A program made the translations under genes and the position numbers. The notes beneath the pieces were generated by a model. It saw only the letters and a program-made list of their open reading frames with translations. It ran no database searches and had not been told where the DNA came from. From RYN-230 sp963713815 (GTDB taxonomy: Bacteria; Actinomycetota; Actinomycetes; Streptosporangiales; Streptosporangiaceae), in assembly GCA_963713815.1 (NCBI GenBank), contig CAVQNH010000052.1, positions 248,001 to 312,000 on the forward strand: DNA of 64,000 nucleotides. The letters are read 5' to 3'. Below, in pieces: positions 27,236 through 36,592 of the stretch; positions within the stretch are counted from its first letter, which is position 1, and each line of letters begins with the position of its first letter.

Positions 27236-27265
27236 AGCAGCCCGCTGACCCGGTCAGCGGCTGCT
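27236..27265 (+). other. Intercistronic hairpin between nuoK and nuoL
   Basis: AGCAGCC-C-GCTGACC and GGTCAGCGGCTGCT pair over 14 bases with one bulged C and a one- or two-base loop. The operon otherwise has overlaps or very small gaps, so this 67-base spacer with a stable stem stands out. It could be a partial terminator or an mRNA processing or stability element. A GAGGAG ribosome site for nuoL follows at about 27273. Confidence 0.6.
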
Positions 27266-27285
27266 GAAGCACGAGGAGTAGCGCA

Positions 27286-29229
27286 GTGACAGGCTCACTT
27301 GCGGTTGCGACCACGGCCGCGGCCCATGCCGAGACCACCTTGCCCGCCGTCGGCGCGCAGCGGGCGGCGTGGCTGCTGCTCGTGTTCCCGCTGTTCGCCG
27401 CGGTGGTGCTGCTGCTGGGCGGGAAGCGGACCGACCGCTGGGGGCACCTGCTGGGCGTGGCCATGCCGCTGGCCGCGTTCGTCTACGCGCTGATCGCGTT
27501 CGCGCAGATGCTCGGCTACCCCGGCGATCAGCGCAGCCGGGACGTCCAGATCTACAACTGGATCTCGGCCGGGGCGTTCAAGGTCAACGTCGGCCTGCAG
27601 CTCGACCAGCTGTCGATCTGCTTCGTGCTGCTGATCACCGGGGTCGGCTCCCTGATCTTCATCTACTCGGTCGGGTACATGGCCCACGACCCGGGACGGC
27701 GCCGGTTCTTCGGCTACATGAACCTGTTCCTGGCCGCCATGCTGCTGCTCGTGCTGGCCGACAACTACCTGGTGCTGTACGCCGGCTGGGAAGGCGTCGG
27801 CCTGGCCTCCTACCTGCTGATCGGGTTCTGGCAGCACAAGCCGGCCGCGGCCGTGGCGGCCAAGAAGGCGTTCATCGCCAACCGGGTCGGTGACGCCGGG
27901 CTGTCCCTGGCCATCATGCTGATGTTCACCACGTTCGGCACGGTGTCGTTCGCCGGGGTGTTCCAGCACCCCGGCGCGGCCAGCCCGGGTGTGCTCACCG
28001 CCATGGGGCTGCTGCTCCTGCTGGGGGCGTGCGGGAAGTCGGCCCAGCTGCCGCTGCAGTCCTGGCTGCTGGACGCGATGGAGGGCCCCACGCCGGTGTC
28101 GGCGCTCATCCACGCGGCCACCATGGTCACCGCGGGCGTCTACCTGATCGTCCGGTCCGGGCCGATCTTCGACCTGAGCGCGGACGCCCGGCTGGCCGTG
28201 GCTATCGTCGGCGCGGCCACCCTGCTGTTCGGCGGGATCATCGGCTCGGCCAAGGACGACATCAAGAAGGCGCTGGCCGGGTCGACCATGAGCCAGATCG
28301 GCTACATGATGCTGGCCGCCGGGGTGGGTCCGGCCGGCTACCCGTTCGCGATCGCGCTGCTCCTCGCGCACGGGTTCTACAAGGCCGGGCTGTTCCTCGA
28401 CGCCGGGTCGATCATGCACGGGATGAACGACGAGGTGAACATGCGCCGCTTCGGCGGCTTGTTCTCGGTCCTGCCGATCACCTTCACCACGTTCGCGGCG
28501 TGCTACCTGGCCATCATCGGCATCCCCCCGTTCTCGGGGTTCTTCGCCAAGGACACGGTGATCGACGCCGCCTATCACGATGGAACCACCACGGGCTGGA
28601 TCATCGGCACCGCGGCGCTGATCGGCGCGGGCATCACCTCCTTCTATATGACCCGCATCCTGTTCATGACCTTCTTCGGGAAGCGCCGCTGGGCGGAGGA
28701 CGCCCACCCGCACGAGGCACCCCGGGTGATGACCTGGCCGGTGATCGTGCTGGGCCTGGGTGCCCTGGGCTTCGGTGCGTTCGAGATCCTCGGCGACCGG
28801 CTGTCCAAGTTCCTGGGCCCGGTGAGCGGGTACACGCCGCCCGAGCCAGGCGTGTTCACGCTGGCCGGCATCCTGGCCCTGGTCCTCGCCGTCATCTTCG
28901 GGGTGGTGGCCTGGCTGATGTACGGGCGCCGCCCGGTGCCGGAGACCGCCCCGGCCGCCGGGTTCCCGGTCACCGCCGCGCGCAAGGACCTGTACGGGGA
29001 CGCGATCAACGAGTCGCTGCTCATGCGGCCGGGGCAGTGGCTGACCCGGCTGTCCGTCTATTTCGACAACCGCGGTGTGGACGGCCTGGTCAACACGACG
29101 GCCGCGGTCATCGGCGGCACGTCGGGACGGCTGCGCCGGATCCAGACCGGCTTCGTCCGCTCCTACGCCCTGTCCATGTTCCTCGGCGGGGTGCTGCTGG
29201 TCGGCGCCCTCCTGCTGGCGAGAATCTAG
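27286..29229 (+). CDS. nuoL: NADH-quinone oxidoreductase subunit L
   Basis: 647 aa from a GTG with GAGGAG upstream. Antiporter-like subunit with about 16 membrane helices. Signature segments are YAGWEGVGLASYLLIGFW (conserved Glu of helix 5, about residue 166), QLPLQSWLLDAMEGPTPVSALIHAATMVTAGVYLI and the following lysine-bearing GSAKDDIKKALAGSTMSQIGYM. The C-terminal part holds the amphipathic lateral helix and the last anchor (MFLGGVLLVGALLLA). Distal proton pump of complex I. Confidence 0.96.
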   Translation: MTGSLAVATTAAAHAETTLPAVGAQRAAWLLLVFPLFAAVVLLLGGKRTDRWGHLLGVAMPLAAFVYALIAFAQMLGYPGDQRSRDVQIYNWISAGAFKVNVGLQLDQLSICFVLLITGVGSLIFIYSVGYMAHDPGRRRFFGYMNLFLAAMLLLVLADNYLVLYAGWEGVGLASYLLIGFWQHKPAAAVAAKKAFIANRVGDAGLSLAIMLMFTTFGTVSFAGVFQHPGAASPGVLTAMGLLLLLGACGKSAQLPLQSWLLDAMEGPTPVSALIHAATMVTAGVYLIVRSGPIFDLSADARLAVAIVGAATLLFGGIIGSAKDDIKKALAGSTMSQIGYMMLAAGVGPAGYPFAIALLLAHGFYKAGLFLDAGSIMHGMNDEVNMRRFGGLFSVLPITFTTFAACYLAIIGIPPFSGFFAKDTVIDAAYHDGTTTGWIIGTAALIGAGITSFYMTRILFMTFFGKRRWAEDAHPHEAPRVMTWPVIVLGLGALGFGAFEILGDRLSKFLGPVSGYTPPEPGVFTLAGILALVLAVIFGVVAWLMYGRRPVPETAPAAGFPVTAARKDLYGDAINESLLMRPGQWLTRLSVYFDNRGVDGLVNTTAAVIGGTSGRLRRIQTGFVRSYALSMFLGGVLLVGALLLARI

Positions 29230-29242
29230 GAGACCACGGCTC

Positions 29243-30937
29243 ATGAGCACGTTTCCCTGGCTGACCGTGATCGGCGCGGTGCCGTTGGCCGGTGCGCTGG
29301 TGATCGGCGTGACGCCGGGCGTGTCCGCGCCGGGCAGCGAGGCCGACCGGGCGGCCCGGCGCCTGCTGGTCAAGCGGCTGGCCCTGGTGTTCTCGCTGAT
29401 CACCCTGGGGCTGACCATCGCGATGATGGTGGCCTTCTCGCCCCACGGGAACGAGTTCCAGTTCACCCAGACCTACCAGTGGATCCCGCAGTTCGGCGTG
29501 CACTACGCGGTCGGCGTGGACGGGATCGCGCTGGTGCTCATCGCCATGACCGCGGTGCTGATGCCGGTGGTCATCCTGGCCTCCTGGAACGACGCCGACC
29601 CGTCGGCAGCCGAGGAGGCCGCGGCGGCCGCCGCTGGCGGCTCCGTGACCCGGCCCCGGCGCAGCGCGAAGACCTACTTCGCGCTGCTGCTCGTGCTGGA
29701 AACCATGATGGTCGGCGTGTTCGCGGCCACCGACGTCTTCCTGTTCTACGTGTTCTTCGAGGCCATGCTGATCCCGATGTACTTCCTGATCGGCAGCTTC
29801 GGGGTCGGCCAGCGCCAGTACGCCGCGGTCAAGTTCCTGCTCTACAGCCTGTTCGGCGGGCTGCTCATGCTGGTCGCGGTCATCGCGCTGTACGTCTACT
29901 CGGCGCACGGCGGCCACCCCGGCACGTTCCTGTTCACCAGCCTGACCCACGTGACATTCAGCCCGCTCGTGCAGAAGTGGCTGTTCCTCGGCTTCTTCAT
30001 CGCGTTCGCCATCAAGGCCCCGCTGTGGCCGTTCCACACCTGGCTGCCGGACGCCGCCACCGCGTCCCAGCCCGGGACCGCGGTGCTGCTGGTCGGCGTG
30101 ATGGACAAGGTCGGCACGTTCGGGATGATCCGGTACTGCCTGCAGCTGTTCCCGGCCGCGTCCCGCTACTTCACGCCGCTGATCCTGGTGCTCGCGGTCA
30201 TCGGGATCCTGTACGGGGCGATCGTGGCCATCGGCCAGCGGGACCTCAAGCGGCTCATCGCGTACACGTCGATCTCGCACTTCGGGTTCATCGTGCTCGG
30301 CATCTTCGCGCTCACCACCCAGGCCCGGACCGGCGCGACGCTCTACATGGTCAACCACGCGTTCTCCACCGGGGCGCTGTTCCTGGTCGCCGGCTTCATG
30401 ATCGCCCGCCGCCGGTCGCAGCGGATCGCCGACTACGGCGGCGTCTACCAGGTGGCCCCGCTCATGGCGGGCCTGTTCCTCATCGCCGGCCTGGCCGGGC
30501 TGTCCCTGCCCGGGCTGTCCACCTTCGTCAGCGAGTTCCTGGTCCTGGTCGGCACGTTCAGCCGGTACAAGGTGGCCGCCTCGTTCGCCACCGCGAGCAT
30601 CATCCTGGCCGCGGTCTACATCCTGTGGATGTACCAGCGCACCATGACCGGGCCGGTGCAGCCGGAGGTCGCGGACATGCCCGACCTGCGGCCCCGCGAG
30701 CTATGGGCGGTGGGGCCGCTGATCGCCGTGCTCATCTTCTTCGGGGTCTACCCGAAGCCCCTGCTCGACGTCATCAACCCGGCGGTGCACGACACGCTGT
30801 CCCAGGTGCACGTGACCGACCCCCGGCCCCAGCACCCGAGCACTGTCAGCGCGAACGCGGCAAGTTTCCGGTTCGGTAACCGGCTGATCCTCGTGAGCGC
30901 AGGCGGCGCGCAGACCCAGAAGGGAAACACCCCGTGA
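29243..30937 (+). CDS. nuoM: NADH-quinone oxidoreductase subunit M
   Basis: 564 aa from the ATG at 29243, 13 bases after nuoL; the frame is open further upstream but only as an overlap with nuoL. About 14 membrane helices. Key segments: FFEAMLIPMYFLIG (conserved Glu of helix 5), KAPLWPFHTWLPDAATASQPGTAVLL (lysine and His/Trp motif), QRDLKRLIAYTSISHFGFI and MVNHAFSTGALFL. Antiporter-like proton-pumping subunit. Overlaps nuoN by 4 bases. Confidence 0.96.
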   Translation: MSTFPWLTVIGAVPLAGALVIGVTPGVSAPGSEADRAARRLLVKRLALVFSLITLGLTIAMMVAFSPHGNEFQFTQTYQWIPQFGVHYAVGVDGIALVLIAMTAVLMPVVILASWNDADPSAAEEAAAAAAGGSVTRPRRSAKTYFALLLVLETMMVGVFAATDVFLFYVFFEAMLIPMYFLIGSFGVGQRQYAAVKFLLYSLFGGLLMLVAVIALYVYSAHGGHPGTFLFTSLTHVTFSPLVQKWLFLGFFIAFAIKAPLWPFHTWLPDAATASQPGTAVLLVGVMDKVGTFGMIRYCLQLFPAASRYFTPLILVLAVIGILYGAIVAIGQRDLKRLIAYTSISHFGFIVLGIFALTTQARTGATLYMVNHAFSTGALFLVAGFMIARRRSQRIADYGGVYQVAPLMAGLFLIAGLAGLSLPGLSTFVSEFLVLVGTFSRYKVAASFATASIILAAVYILWMYQRTMTGPVQPEVADMPDLRPRELWAVGPLIAVLIFFGVYPKPLLDVINPAVHDTLSQVHVTDPRPQHPSTVSANAASFRFGNRLILVSAGGAQTQKGNTP

Positions 30938-32523
30938 CCGGGTCCCTCGCACTGGCGACGATTCCCACGCCGCACATCCAGTACGGCCAGCTCTCGCCGT
31001 TGCTGCTGGTCTTCGGGCTGGGCGTGGTCGGCGTCCTGGTCGAGGCGTTCGTGCCCCGCGAACTGCGCCGCCCGGCCCAGCTGATCATCACGCTGGGCGG
31101 CCTGGCCGTCGCCTTCGTGCTCACCATCGTGGTCGCCGCCACCTCGTCGCTGTTCGCCCACGGCGGGCACGGGAACGTCGCGGCGATGGGAGCCGTCGGG
31201 GTAGACGGTCCCACGCTCTTCATCTGGGGCACGATCCTGGTGCTCGCCCTGGTCAGCGTGCTGCTGATCGCCGACTCTTCCCGCGACGACCAGACGTTCG
31301 TGGCCCAGGCGGCCACCACCCCCGGCAGCGCCGAGGAGCGCGCCGCCCAGCTGGCCGGCGCGGTGCACACCGAGATCTACCCGCTCACCCTGTTCGCGGT
31401 CGCGGGCATGCTGCTGTTCCCGGCGTCCAACGACCTGCTGACCATGTTCGTCGCGCTCGAGGTGCTCTCCCTGCCGCTGTACCTGCTGTGCGGGCTGGCC
31501 CGGCGGCGCCGGCTGCTGTCGCAGGAAGCCTCCATGAAGTACTTCCTGCTCGGCGCGTTCTCCTCGGCGTTCTTCCTGTTCGGCGTGGCCATGCTCTACG
31601 GCTACGCCGGCTCGGTGTCGCTGGCGGCCATCGCGGCGGCGGCGGCCAGCAACGTCGGCAGCCTCACCCTGCTCTACGCGGGCATGGCGCTGCTCGGCGT
31701 CGGCCTGCTGTTCAAGATCGGCGCGGTCCCGTTCCAGAGCTGGAAGCCCGACGTCTACCAGGGCGCACCCACCCCGGTGACCGCGCTGATGGCCTCCTGC
31801 ACGCTGGTCTCCGCGTTCGGCGCCCTGCTGCGGGTCTTCTACGTCGCGTTCGGCCAGCTCACCTGGGACTGGCGGCCGGCCATGTGGGTGGTGGCCATCC
31901 TGACCATGGTGGTCGGCGCGATCATCGCCATCACCCAGACCGACGTCAAGCGGCTGCTCGCCTACTCGTCCATCGCGCACGGCGGCTTCGTGCTGACCGG
32001 CGTGATCGCGGCGAGCGTGGCCGGCTTGTCCAGCAGCCTCTTCTACCTCGCGGTGTACGGATTCACCACGATCGGTGCGTTCGCGGTGGTTACGCTCGTC
32101 CGGGACCAGGCGGGCGAGGCCGCGCACCTGTCCAGCTGGGCTGGCCTGGGACGGCGCTCACCGCTGGTGGCCGGCGTCTTCGCGTTCTTCCTGCTGGCCT
32201 TCGCCGGTATCCCGCTGACCAGCGGCTTCACCGGGAAGTTCGCGGTGTTCCAGGCGGCCATCGCCAGTGGTGCGACCCCGCTGGTGATCGTGGGTGTGAT
32301 CGCCAGCGCCATCGCCGCGTTCTTCTATGTCCGGGTGATCGTGCTCATGTTCTTCAGCGACCCGGCCCCGGCCGGCCCCACGGTGGTGGCGGTGGCGGCC
32401 CCGGGAGTGTTCACCGGCATAGCCGTGGCCGTCGGGGTCATCACCACGCTGGTGTTCGGGATCGTCCCCCAGCCCCTGCTCAGCCTCGCGAACCATGCGG
32501 CCCAGCACTTGTTCGTCCGCTGA
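30934..32523 (+). CDS. nuoN: NADH-quinone oxidoreductase subunit N
   Basis: 529 aa from a GTG in a 4-base overlap. About 14 membrane helices. Characteristic segments: FVALEVLSLPLYLLCGLARR (conserved Glu, about residue 175), SMKYFLLGAFSSAFFLFG, FKIGAVPFQSWKPDVYQGAPTPVTALMA and TDVKRLLAYSSIAHGGFVLTG. Third antiporter-like subunit, and the end of the nuo operon, since a strong hairpin begins right after its stop codon. Confidence 0.96.
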   Translation: MTGSLALATIPTPHIQYGQLSPLLLVFGLGVVGVLVEAFVPRELRRPAQLIITLGGLAVAFVLTIVVAATSSLFAHGGHGNVAAMGAVGVDGPTLFIWGTILVLALVSVLLIADSSRDDQTFVAQAATTPGSAEERAAQLAGAVHTEIYPLTLFAVAGMLLFPASNDLLTMFVALEVLSLPLYLLCGLARRRRLLSQEASMKYFLLGAFSSAFFLFGVAMLYGYAGSVSLAAIAAAAASNVGSLTLLYAGMALLGVGLLFKIGAVPFQSWKPDVYQGAPTPVTALMASCTLVSAFGALLRVFYVAFGQLTWDWRPAMWVVAILTMVVGAIIAITQTDVKRLLAYSSIAHGGFVLTGVIAASVAGLSSSLFYLAVYGFTTIGAFAVVTLVRDQAGEAAHLSSWAGLGRRSPLVAGVFAFFLLAFAGIPLTSGFTGKFAVFQAAIASGATPLVIVGVIASAIAAFFYVRVIVLMFFSDPAPAGPTVVAVAAPGVFTGIAVAVGVITTLVFGIVPQPLLSLANHAAQHLFVR

Positions 32524-32555
32524 CCGGCCCGGGACGCACGCGCGTTCCGGGCCGG
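32524..32555 (+). terminator. Terminator hairpin after nuoN
   Basis: CCGGCCCGGGACGC pairs with GCGTTCCGGGCCGG over 14 bp with one mismatch and a 4-base ACGC loop. It starts one base after the nuoN TGA. The stem is very stable with no U-run. It probably ends or attenuates the nuo transcript before the polyprenyl synthase gene. Confidence 0.75.
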
Positions 32556-32700
32556 GCGGCGGGGTGTCCGGGTCCCAGCCGGGGGGAATATTTGGGACGG
32601 CGGTAGCTTGGGCATGGCGCGAGGATGACCTCGGCCGCCCTGGTCAGGCCCGCCCGAGGCGGTGCGTGACCGCCGCGATGACCGATGACCGGGAGCCTCA

Positions 32701-33696
32701 TTGATCGCCGCCGTCCCCGTTGAGCTGACTGACGCCGCGCTGTCCGCCGAAGTCGTTGAAGGGCTTGCCCTGGTCGAGACGCAGCTGGCCGACGCCACGC
32801 GGTCGGAAGAGGAACTGCTGGCCGAGGCGTCCACCCACCTGGTCGAGGCCGGGGGGAAGCGATTCCGGGCCACGCTGGTCCTGCTCGCCTCGCACTTCGG
32901 CAATCCCCGCGATCCGCGCGTGGTCTCGGCCGCGACCGCGGTCGAGCTGACCCATCTGGCCACCCTGTACCACGACGACGTGATGGATGAGGCAGTCATC
33001 CGCCGCGGCCACGAGAGCGCCAATTCCCGGTGGACCAACACCATCGCGATCCTGACCGGCGATTTCCTGTTCGCCCGGGCCTCGCAGATCCTGGCCTCGC
33101 TGGGCCACGAGGCGGTCGGGATCCAGGCGGACACCTTCGCCCGGCTGGTCGGCGGCCAGATCGCGGAGACCATCGGGCCCCGGCCCGGACAGGACCCGCT
33201 GAAGCACTACCTGCACGTGGTGAAGGACAAGACCGCGTCGCTGGTGGCCACGGCCGGGCGGTTCGGGGCCATGTACTCCGACGCCCCGGCCGACGTGGTG
33301 GCCCGGATCGACCCAGCCTGCGAGGCGATCGGCATCGCCTGGCAGCTGTCGGACGACATCCTCGACGTGGCCAGCGAATCAGACCAGTCCGGTAAGACCC
33401 CCGGCACGGACCTGCGGGAGGGCGTGCGCAGCCTGCCCGTGCTGCACGCGCTCGGTTCCAGCCGCCCGGAGGACGCGCGGCTCCGTGACCTGCTGGCCTC
33501 CGCCGACCTGACCGACCCGGGCCTGCACGCGGAAGCCCTGGGCCTGCTGCGGGTCAATCCCGCCATGGCCGAAGCTCAGGCTGATCTGCGGCGCTGGGCG
33601 GCTGTGGCCCGCGAGCAGATCAATGGCCTGCCTGACGTCCCGGCCCGCGCGGCGTTCGAGAGCCTGTGCGACTACGTGGTCGAGCGGACCGGCTAG
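32701..33696 (+). CDS. Polyprenyl diphosphate synthase (menaquinone side chain)
   Basis: 331 aa from a TTG at 32701. Trans-prenyltransferase motifs: GGKRFRATLVLL (IPP binding), the first aspartate-rich motif in LYHDDVMDEAVIRRG (about residues 98-102), GDFLFARA, KTASLVATAGRFGA, and the second aspartate-rich motif QLSDDILDVASESDQSGKTPGTDLREG. It condenses isopentenyl diphosphate units to a long chain, probably hepta- to nonaprenyl diphosphate, for menaquinone. It fits beside menG, the reductase and complex I. The nuoN hairpin separates it from that operon. An imperfect GC-rich repeat begins 5 bases after its stop. Confidence 0.92.
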   Translation: MIAAVPVELTDAALSAEVVEGLALVETQLADATRSEEELLAEASTHLVEAGGKRFRATLVLLASHFGNPRDPRVVSAATAVELTHLATLYHDDVMDEAVIRRGHESANSRWTNTIAILTGDFLFARASQILASLGHEAVGIQADTFARLVGGQIAETIGPRPGQDPLKHYLHVVKDKTASLVATAGRFGAMYSDAPADVVARIDPACEAIGIAWQLSDDILDVASESDQSGKTPGTDLREGVRSLPVLHALGSSRPEDARLRDLLASADLTDPGLHAEALGLLRVNPAMAEAQADLRRWAAVAREQINGLPDVPARAAFESLCDYVVERTG

Positions 33697-33700
33697 CTCT

Positions 33701-33828
33701 GTTAGCCCGGGGGGGCGACCTCCCCGGAACCCCCCACTTGCCCGCTTCCGTATGCACGTCGCCTGCTGCAGGTGCCGGGTTAATCGCCGGCTCGGCGAGG
33801 ACACGCCTCCGGCGCGCCTCCCCTCGCC
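33701..33828 (+). repeat. GC-rich dispersed repeat, copy 1
   Basis: It begins GTTAGCCCGGGGGG and ends with a block at 33791-33828 reading CTCGGCGAGGAC, then CGCCTCCGGCGCGCCTCCC and CTCGCC. The same two blocks recur in copy 2 just downstream and, inverted, in copy 3 near 46.5 kb. The middle contains complementary G and C runs that can fold. Confidence 0.75.
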
Positions 33829-33833
33829 AGCGA

Positions 33834-33921
33834 GCTAGCCCGGGGGGGCTCCCCCGGCCCCCTGGTCCCCCCGGCCTCGCCGCCTCGGCGAGGACCCGGC
33901 TCCGCCGCGCCTCCCCTCGCC
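33834..33921 (+). repeat. GC-rich dispersed repeat, copy 2
   Basis: It starts GCTAGCCCGGGGGG (33834 on) and ends with CTCGGCGAGGAC plus CGGCTCCGCCGCGCCTCCC (33884-33921). About 34 of 38 bases of the end block match copy 1. Read on the minus strand it encodes the last ~27 residues and the stop of the livM gene, so the repeat forms that protein's Arg/Gly-rich tail. Confidence 0.75.
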
Positions 33922-34932
33922 GTCGAGGCGGAGCCAGTAGCCGACGGGGAACAGCCGCACGTTCAGGTGGTCGTCCACCAGCCCCCACAACCCGCGGCGG
34001 GCGAACAGGGCGATGAGGATCGCGACCAGGCCCAGGATGATCAGGTACCACGCGTTGTACGAGGCCAGCGTCTGCTGCAGCACGAGGTAGACGATGGTGC
34101 CGATGATCGGGCCCTCGATCGTGCCCAGCCCGCCGATGATGGTCGCGAACGCCATTTCCGCGGTCCACTGCACGCTGAACACCGCGCTCGGTTCCACCTG
34201 GAGCTGGCTGATCGCCAGCAGGGCGCCCGCGGCACCGCAGCCGGCCCCCGCCACCACGAACACCAGCAGCCGGGCCAGGCCGACCCGTGCGCCGGAGCTG
34301 CGCGCGGCCACCTCGTCGTCGCGGATGGCGGTCAGCACCAGGCCGAGCCTGCCGCGCAGCAGCAGGTAGATAGCGGCCAGCGTCAGCACCGTGACGGCCA
34401 GCCCGGCCCAGTAGGTGTAGGCGGTGAGCAGCGTCGGGCTGAACCCGCCCAGGCCGGGCAGCGGCATGCCGGTCCCGCCGCCGATCGAGGAGAACTTCTC
34501 GATGATGAGCATGATGGTCGCGGCGAGCACCCAGGTGGCGATCGCGAAGTACCCGCTGCGCAGCCGGGAGACCAGCCACCACATCGGCAGCGCCGCCACC
34601 CCGCAGCCGATCGCCGCGACGGGCAGCGCGGCGAACGGCGAGGCGCCGTGGATGGCGAGAATCAGCACGAAGTAGGCGCCGAGTCCCACGAACGCCTGCT
34701 GCCCCACCGACACCAGGCCGGCGTAGCCCGCCAGCAGGTTCCACATGCTCGCCATCGTGAGCACGATGAACCCCTGCACCAGGATGGCGGTGGTGCCCGC
34801 GTACACGACGTACGGGAGCATCGCGAGCACCACGATGACGATCAGTGCGCCTGCCGCGGTCCAGGCCACGTTCCTGCGGGACCGGGTGACCCGGAATTTC
34901 TCCGCCGAACGGGCGGTGGTTTCTGTGACCAT
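33835..34932 (-). CDS. livM: Branched-chain amino acid ABC transporter permease LivM
   Basis: 365 aa from the ATG at 34932; a longer frame to 35091 overlaps livH and is rejected. About nine or ten membrane helices in residues 25-330. Family landmarks are LLAGYAGLVSVGQQAFVGLGAYFVLIL (GxxSxGQxAFxGxGAY, about residues 70-95), AIRDDEVAAR (the EAA-like cytoplasmic loop) and TIIGGLGTIEGPIIGTIVYLVLQQ. The Arg/Gly-rich C terminus (last ~27 residues) is encoded by the GC-rich repeat and is probably not functional. Last gene of livKGFHM. Confidence 0.92.
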   Translation of the reverse strand: MVTETTARSAEKFRVTRSRRNVAWTAAGALIVIVVLAMLPYVVYAGTTAILVQGFIVLTMASMWNLLAGYAGLVSVGQQAFVGLGAYFVLILAIHGASPFAALPVAAIGCGVAALPMWWLVSRLRSGYFAIATWVLAATIMLIIEKFSSIGGGTGMPLPGLGGFSPTLLTAYTYWAGLAVTVLTLAAIYLLLRGRLGLVLTAIRDDEVAARSSGARVGLARLLVFVVAGAGCGAAGALLAISQLQVEPSAVFSVQWTAEMAFATIIGGLGTIEGPIIGTIVYLVLQQTLASYNAWYLIILGLVAILIALFARRGLWGLVDDHLNVRLFPVGYWLRLDGEGRRGGAGSSPRRRGRGDQGAGGAPPG

Positions 34933-34934
34933 GC

Positions 34935-35810
34935 TCACGACTGTGCCCTCCGGGTAATCAGGCCCTGCGGGCGCAGCACGAGCACAGCGAGGAAGACGAT
35001 GAACCCGGCGAGGAGCTCGTCGGAGATGTTGATCTGCGCGCCGATCTGCTGGGCCACGCCCAGGACCACGCCGCCGACCAGGGTGCCCCACAGGGAGCCG
35101 AGCCCGCCGATCACCACCGCCGCGAACGCGAACAGCAGGATCGTGTCGGTGCCCGTGGTCGGCGAGAGCTGGGAGTACATGCCGTAGGCGATGCCGCCCA
35201 GGGCCACGGTGCCGAACGCCAGCGCCGCCGCGATGCCGAACACGTGCCGGTAGTCCGCCCCGGCCAGCTGCGCCGCCTCCCGGTCGTCGGCGACCGCGCG
35301 GATCAGGCGCCCATACCTGGATTTGGACAGGAAGTACTGCAGCCCGAGCAGCACGATCACGGCGACCGCGAAGATGACCACGAGCAGGTAGCCGATCTGG
35401 ATCTGCGAGCCGATCTTGAAGGAGCCGCTCACCAGGGGCAGCCCGGTGCCGATCGCGCGGCTGTTGGCCGTGAAGAACTGGAGCAGGCCGTTCTCGATCA
35501 CCACCGACAGGCCGAAGGTGACCATCAGCGTGGTGAGCACGCTGCGGTCAAGCGCGCCCTGGATGACCGTGCGCTGCAGGACGTAGCCGAGCAGCGCCAT
35601 CACCGGGACCACGATGACAAAGGACCAGAGCACCGGGATGTGGGTGACGGCGATGACGCCGATCGCGATGTACCCCGCGACCACCGCGAGGTCGCCGTGC
35701 GCGAGGTTCACGACCTTCATCACCCCGAACATCAGCGACAGCCCGCAGGCGAACAGCGCATACAGCCCGCCCGTCAGCACCCCCTGGATGATGGCATTGA
35801 CCCAGGCCAT
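34935..35810 (-). CDS. livH: Branched-chain amino acid ABC transporter permease LivH
   Basis: 291 aa from the ATG at 35810, which shares one base with the livF stop (TAATG) and has GGGAGCGAG 8 bases upstream. About eight membrane helices. LivH motifs: GVLTGGLYALFACGLSLMFGVMKVVNLAHGDLAVVAGYIA at the N terminus, ADDREAAQLAGAD (coupling loop, about residue 190) and VIGGLGSLWGTLVGGVVLG. Inner-membrane permease partner of LivM. The substrate may be branched-chain amino acids, amides or urea; the family does not discriminate. Confidence 0.93.
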   Translation of the reverse strand: MAWVNAIIQGVLTGGLYALFACGLSLMFGVMKVVNLAHGDLAVVAGYIAIGVIAVTHIPVLWSFVIVVPVMALLGYVLQRTVIQGALDRSVLTTLMVTFGLSVVIENGLLQFFTANSRAIGTGLPLVSGSFKIGSQIQIGYLLVVIFAVAVIVLLGLQYFLSKSRYGRLIRAVADDREAAQLAGADYRHVFGIAAALAFGTVALGGIAYGMYSQLSPTTGTDTILLFAFAAVVIGGLGSLWGTLVGGVVLGVAQQIGAQINISDELLAGFIVFLAVLVLRPQGLITRRAQS

Positions 35811-36592
35811 TACGGCTCGCTCCCTTCGCCGGCCTGGCCGGACGAGGCGGCGGAGGCCAGGCCGAAGTAGGCCGCCTCGACCTGGTCCGCGGTGACGTCG
35901 GCAGGCCTGCCTTCCAGGGTGGTCCGGCCCTCCAGCAGGCACTGGATGTGCGAGGCCACCCGCAGGGCCTGGCTCACATCCTGCTCGACGAGCAGCACGG
36001 TGAGGCCGGTGGCCAGGATCTCCGGCAGCATGCCGTAGACGCGCTGGACGACCACGGGCGCCAGGCCGAGCGACAGCTCGTCGAGCAGCAGCATGCGGGG
36101 GTTGGCGACCAGGGCCCGGCCGATGGCGACCGTCTGCTGCTCACCGCCGGACAGCTGGGCGGTGAGCTGGTTGCGGCGCTCCCGCATCCAGCCGAACATC
36201 TGGTACACCCGCTCGATCGTCCACGGGCCCGGCCGCGCGTACGCGGCGCCGACCTGCAGATTTTCGTGCACGGACAGCGACCCGAACAGCCGCCTGCCCT
36301 CCGGCACCATGAGGATCCCCTGCCTGGCCCGGCGCTCGGGCCGCAGCCCGGTCACGTCTTCCCCGTCGAACCGGACTGAGCCCGCCGTCGGGTGGTGCAG
36401 GCCGGCGATCGTGCGCAGCAGCGTCGACTTGCCTGCTCCGTTCGCGCCGATGATCGCGTAGACCTCGCCGGGGAACACCCGCAGCGAGATCCCGTCCAGA
36501 GCCCGGAGCTGCCCGTGGTGCACGACCAGGTCGCTGACCTCCAGCAGCGGCGTGCCGGTTTCCGCCCGCTCCCCGTTTCCCGGTCCGGTCAC
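35810..36592 (-). CDS. livF: ABC transporter ATP-binding protein LivF
   Basis: 260 aa. Walker A GANGAGKSTLL (about residues 48-58), Q-loop region ILMVPEGRRLFGSLSVHENL (typical LivF wording), signature LSGGEQQTVAIGRALV, Walker B MLLLDELSLGLAP and the switch histidine region VLLVEQDVSQAL. The N-terminal start overlaps livG by 4 bases. Energises the LivHM permease. Confidence 0.94.
   Translation of the reverse strand: MTGPGNGERAETGTPLLEVSDLVVHHGQLRALDGISLRVFPGEVYAIIGANGAGKSTLLRTIAGLHHPTAGSVRFDGEDVTGLRPERRARQGILMVPEGRRLFGSLSVHENLQVGAAYARPGPWTIERVYQMFGWMRERRNQLTAQLSGGEQQTVAIGRALVANPRMLLLDELSLGLAPVVVQRVYGMLPEILATGLTVLLVEQDVSQALRVASHIQCLLEGRTTLEGRPADVTADQVEAAYFGLASAASSGQAGEGSEP

Noticed and set aside
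27295..30358. Minus-strand frames of 723 and 416 codons opposite nuoL and nuoM
   Set aside because: Same shadow effect: His/Asp/Gln/Arg-rich composition and no ribosome sites.
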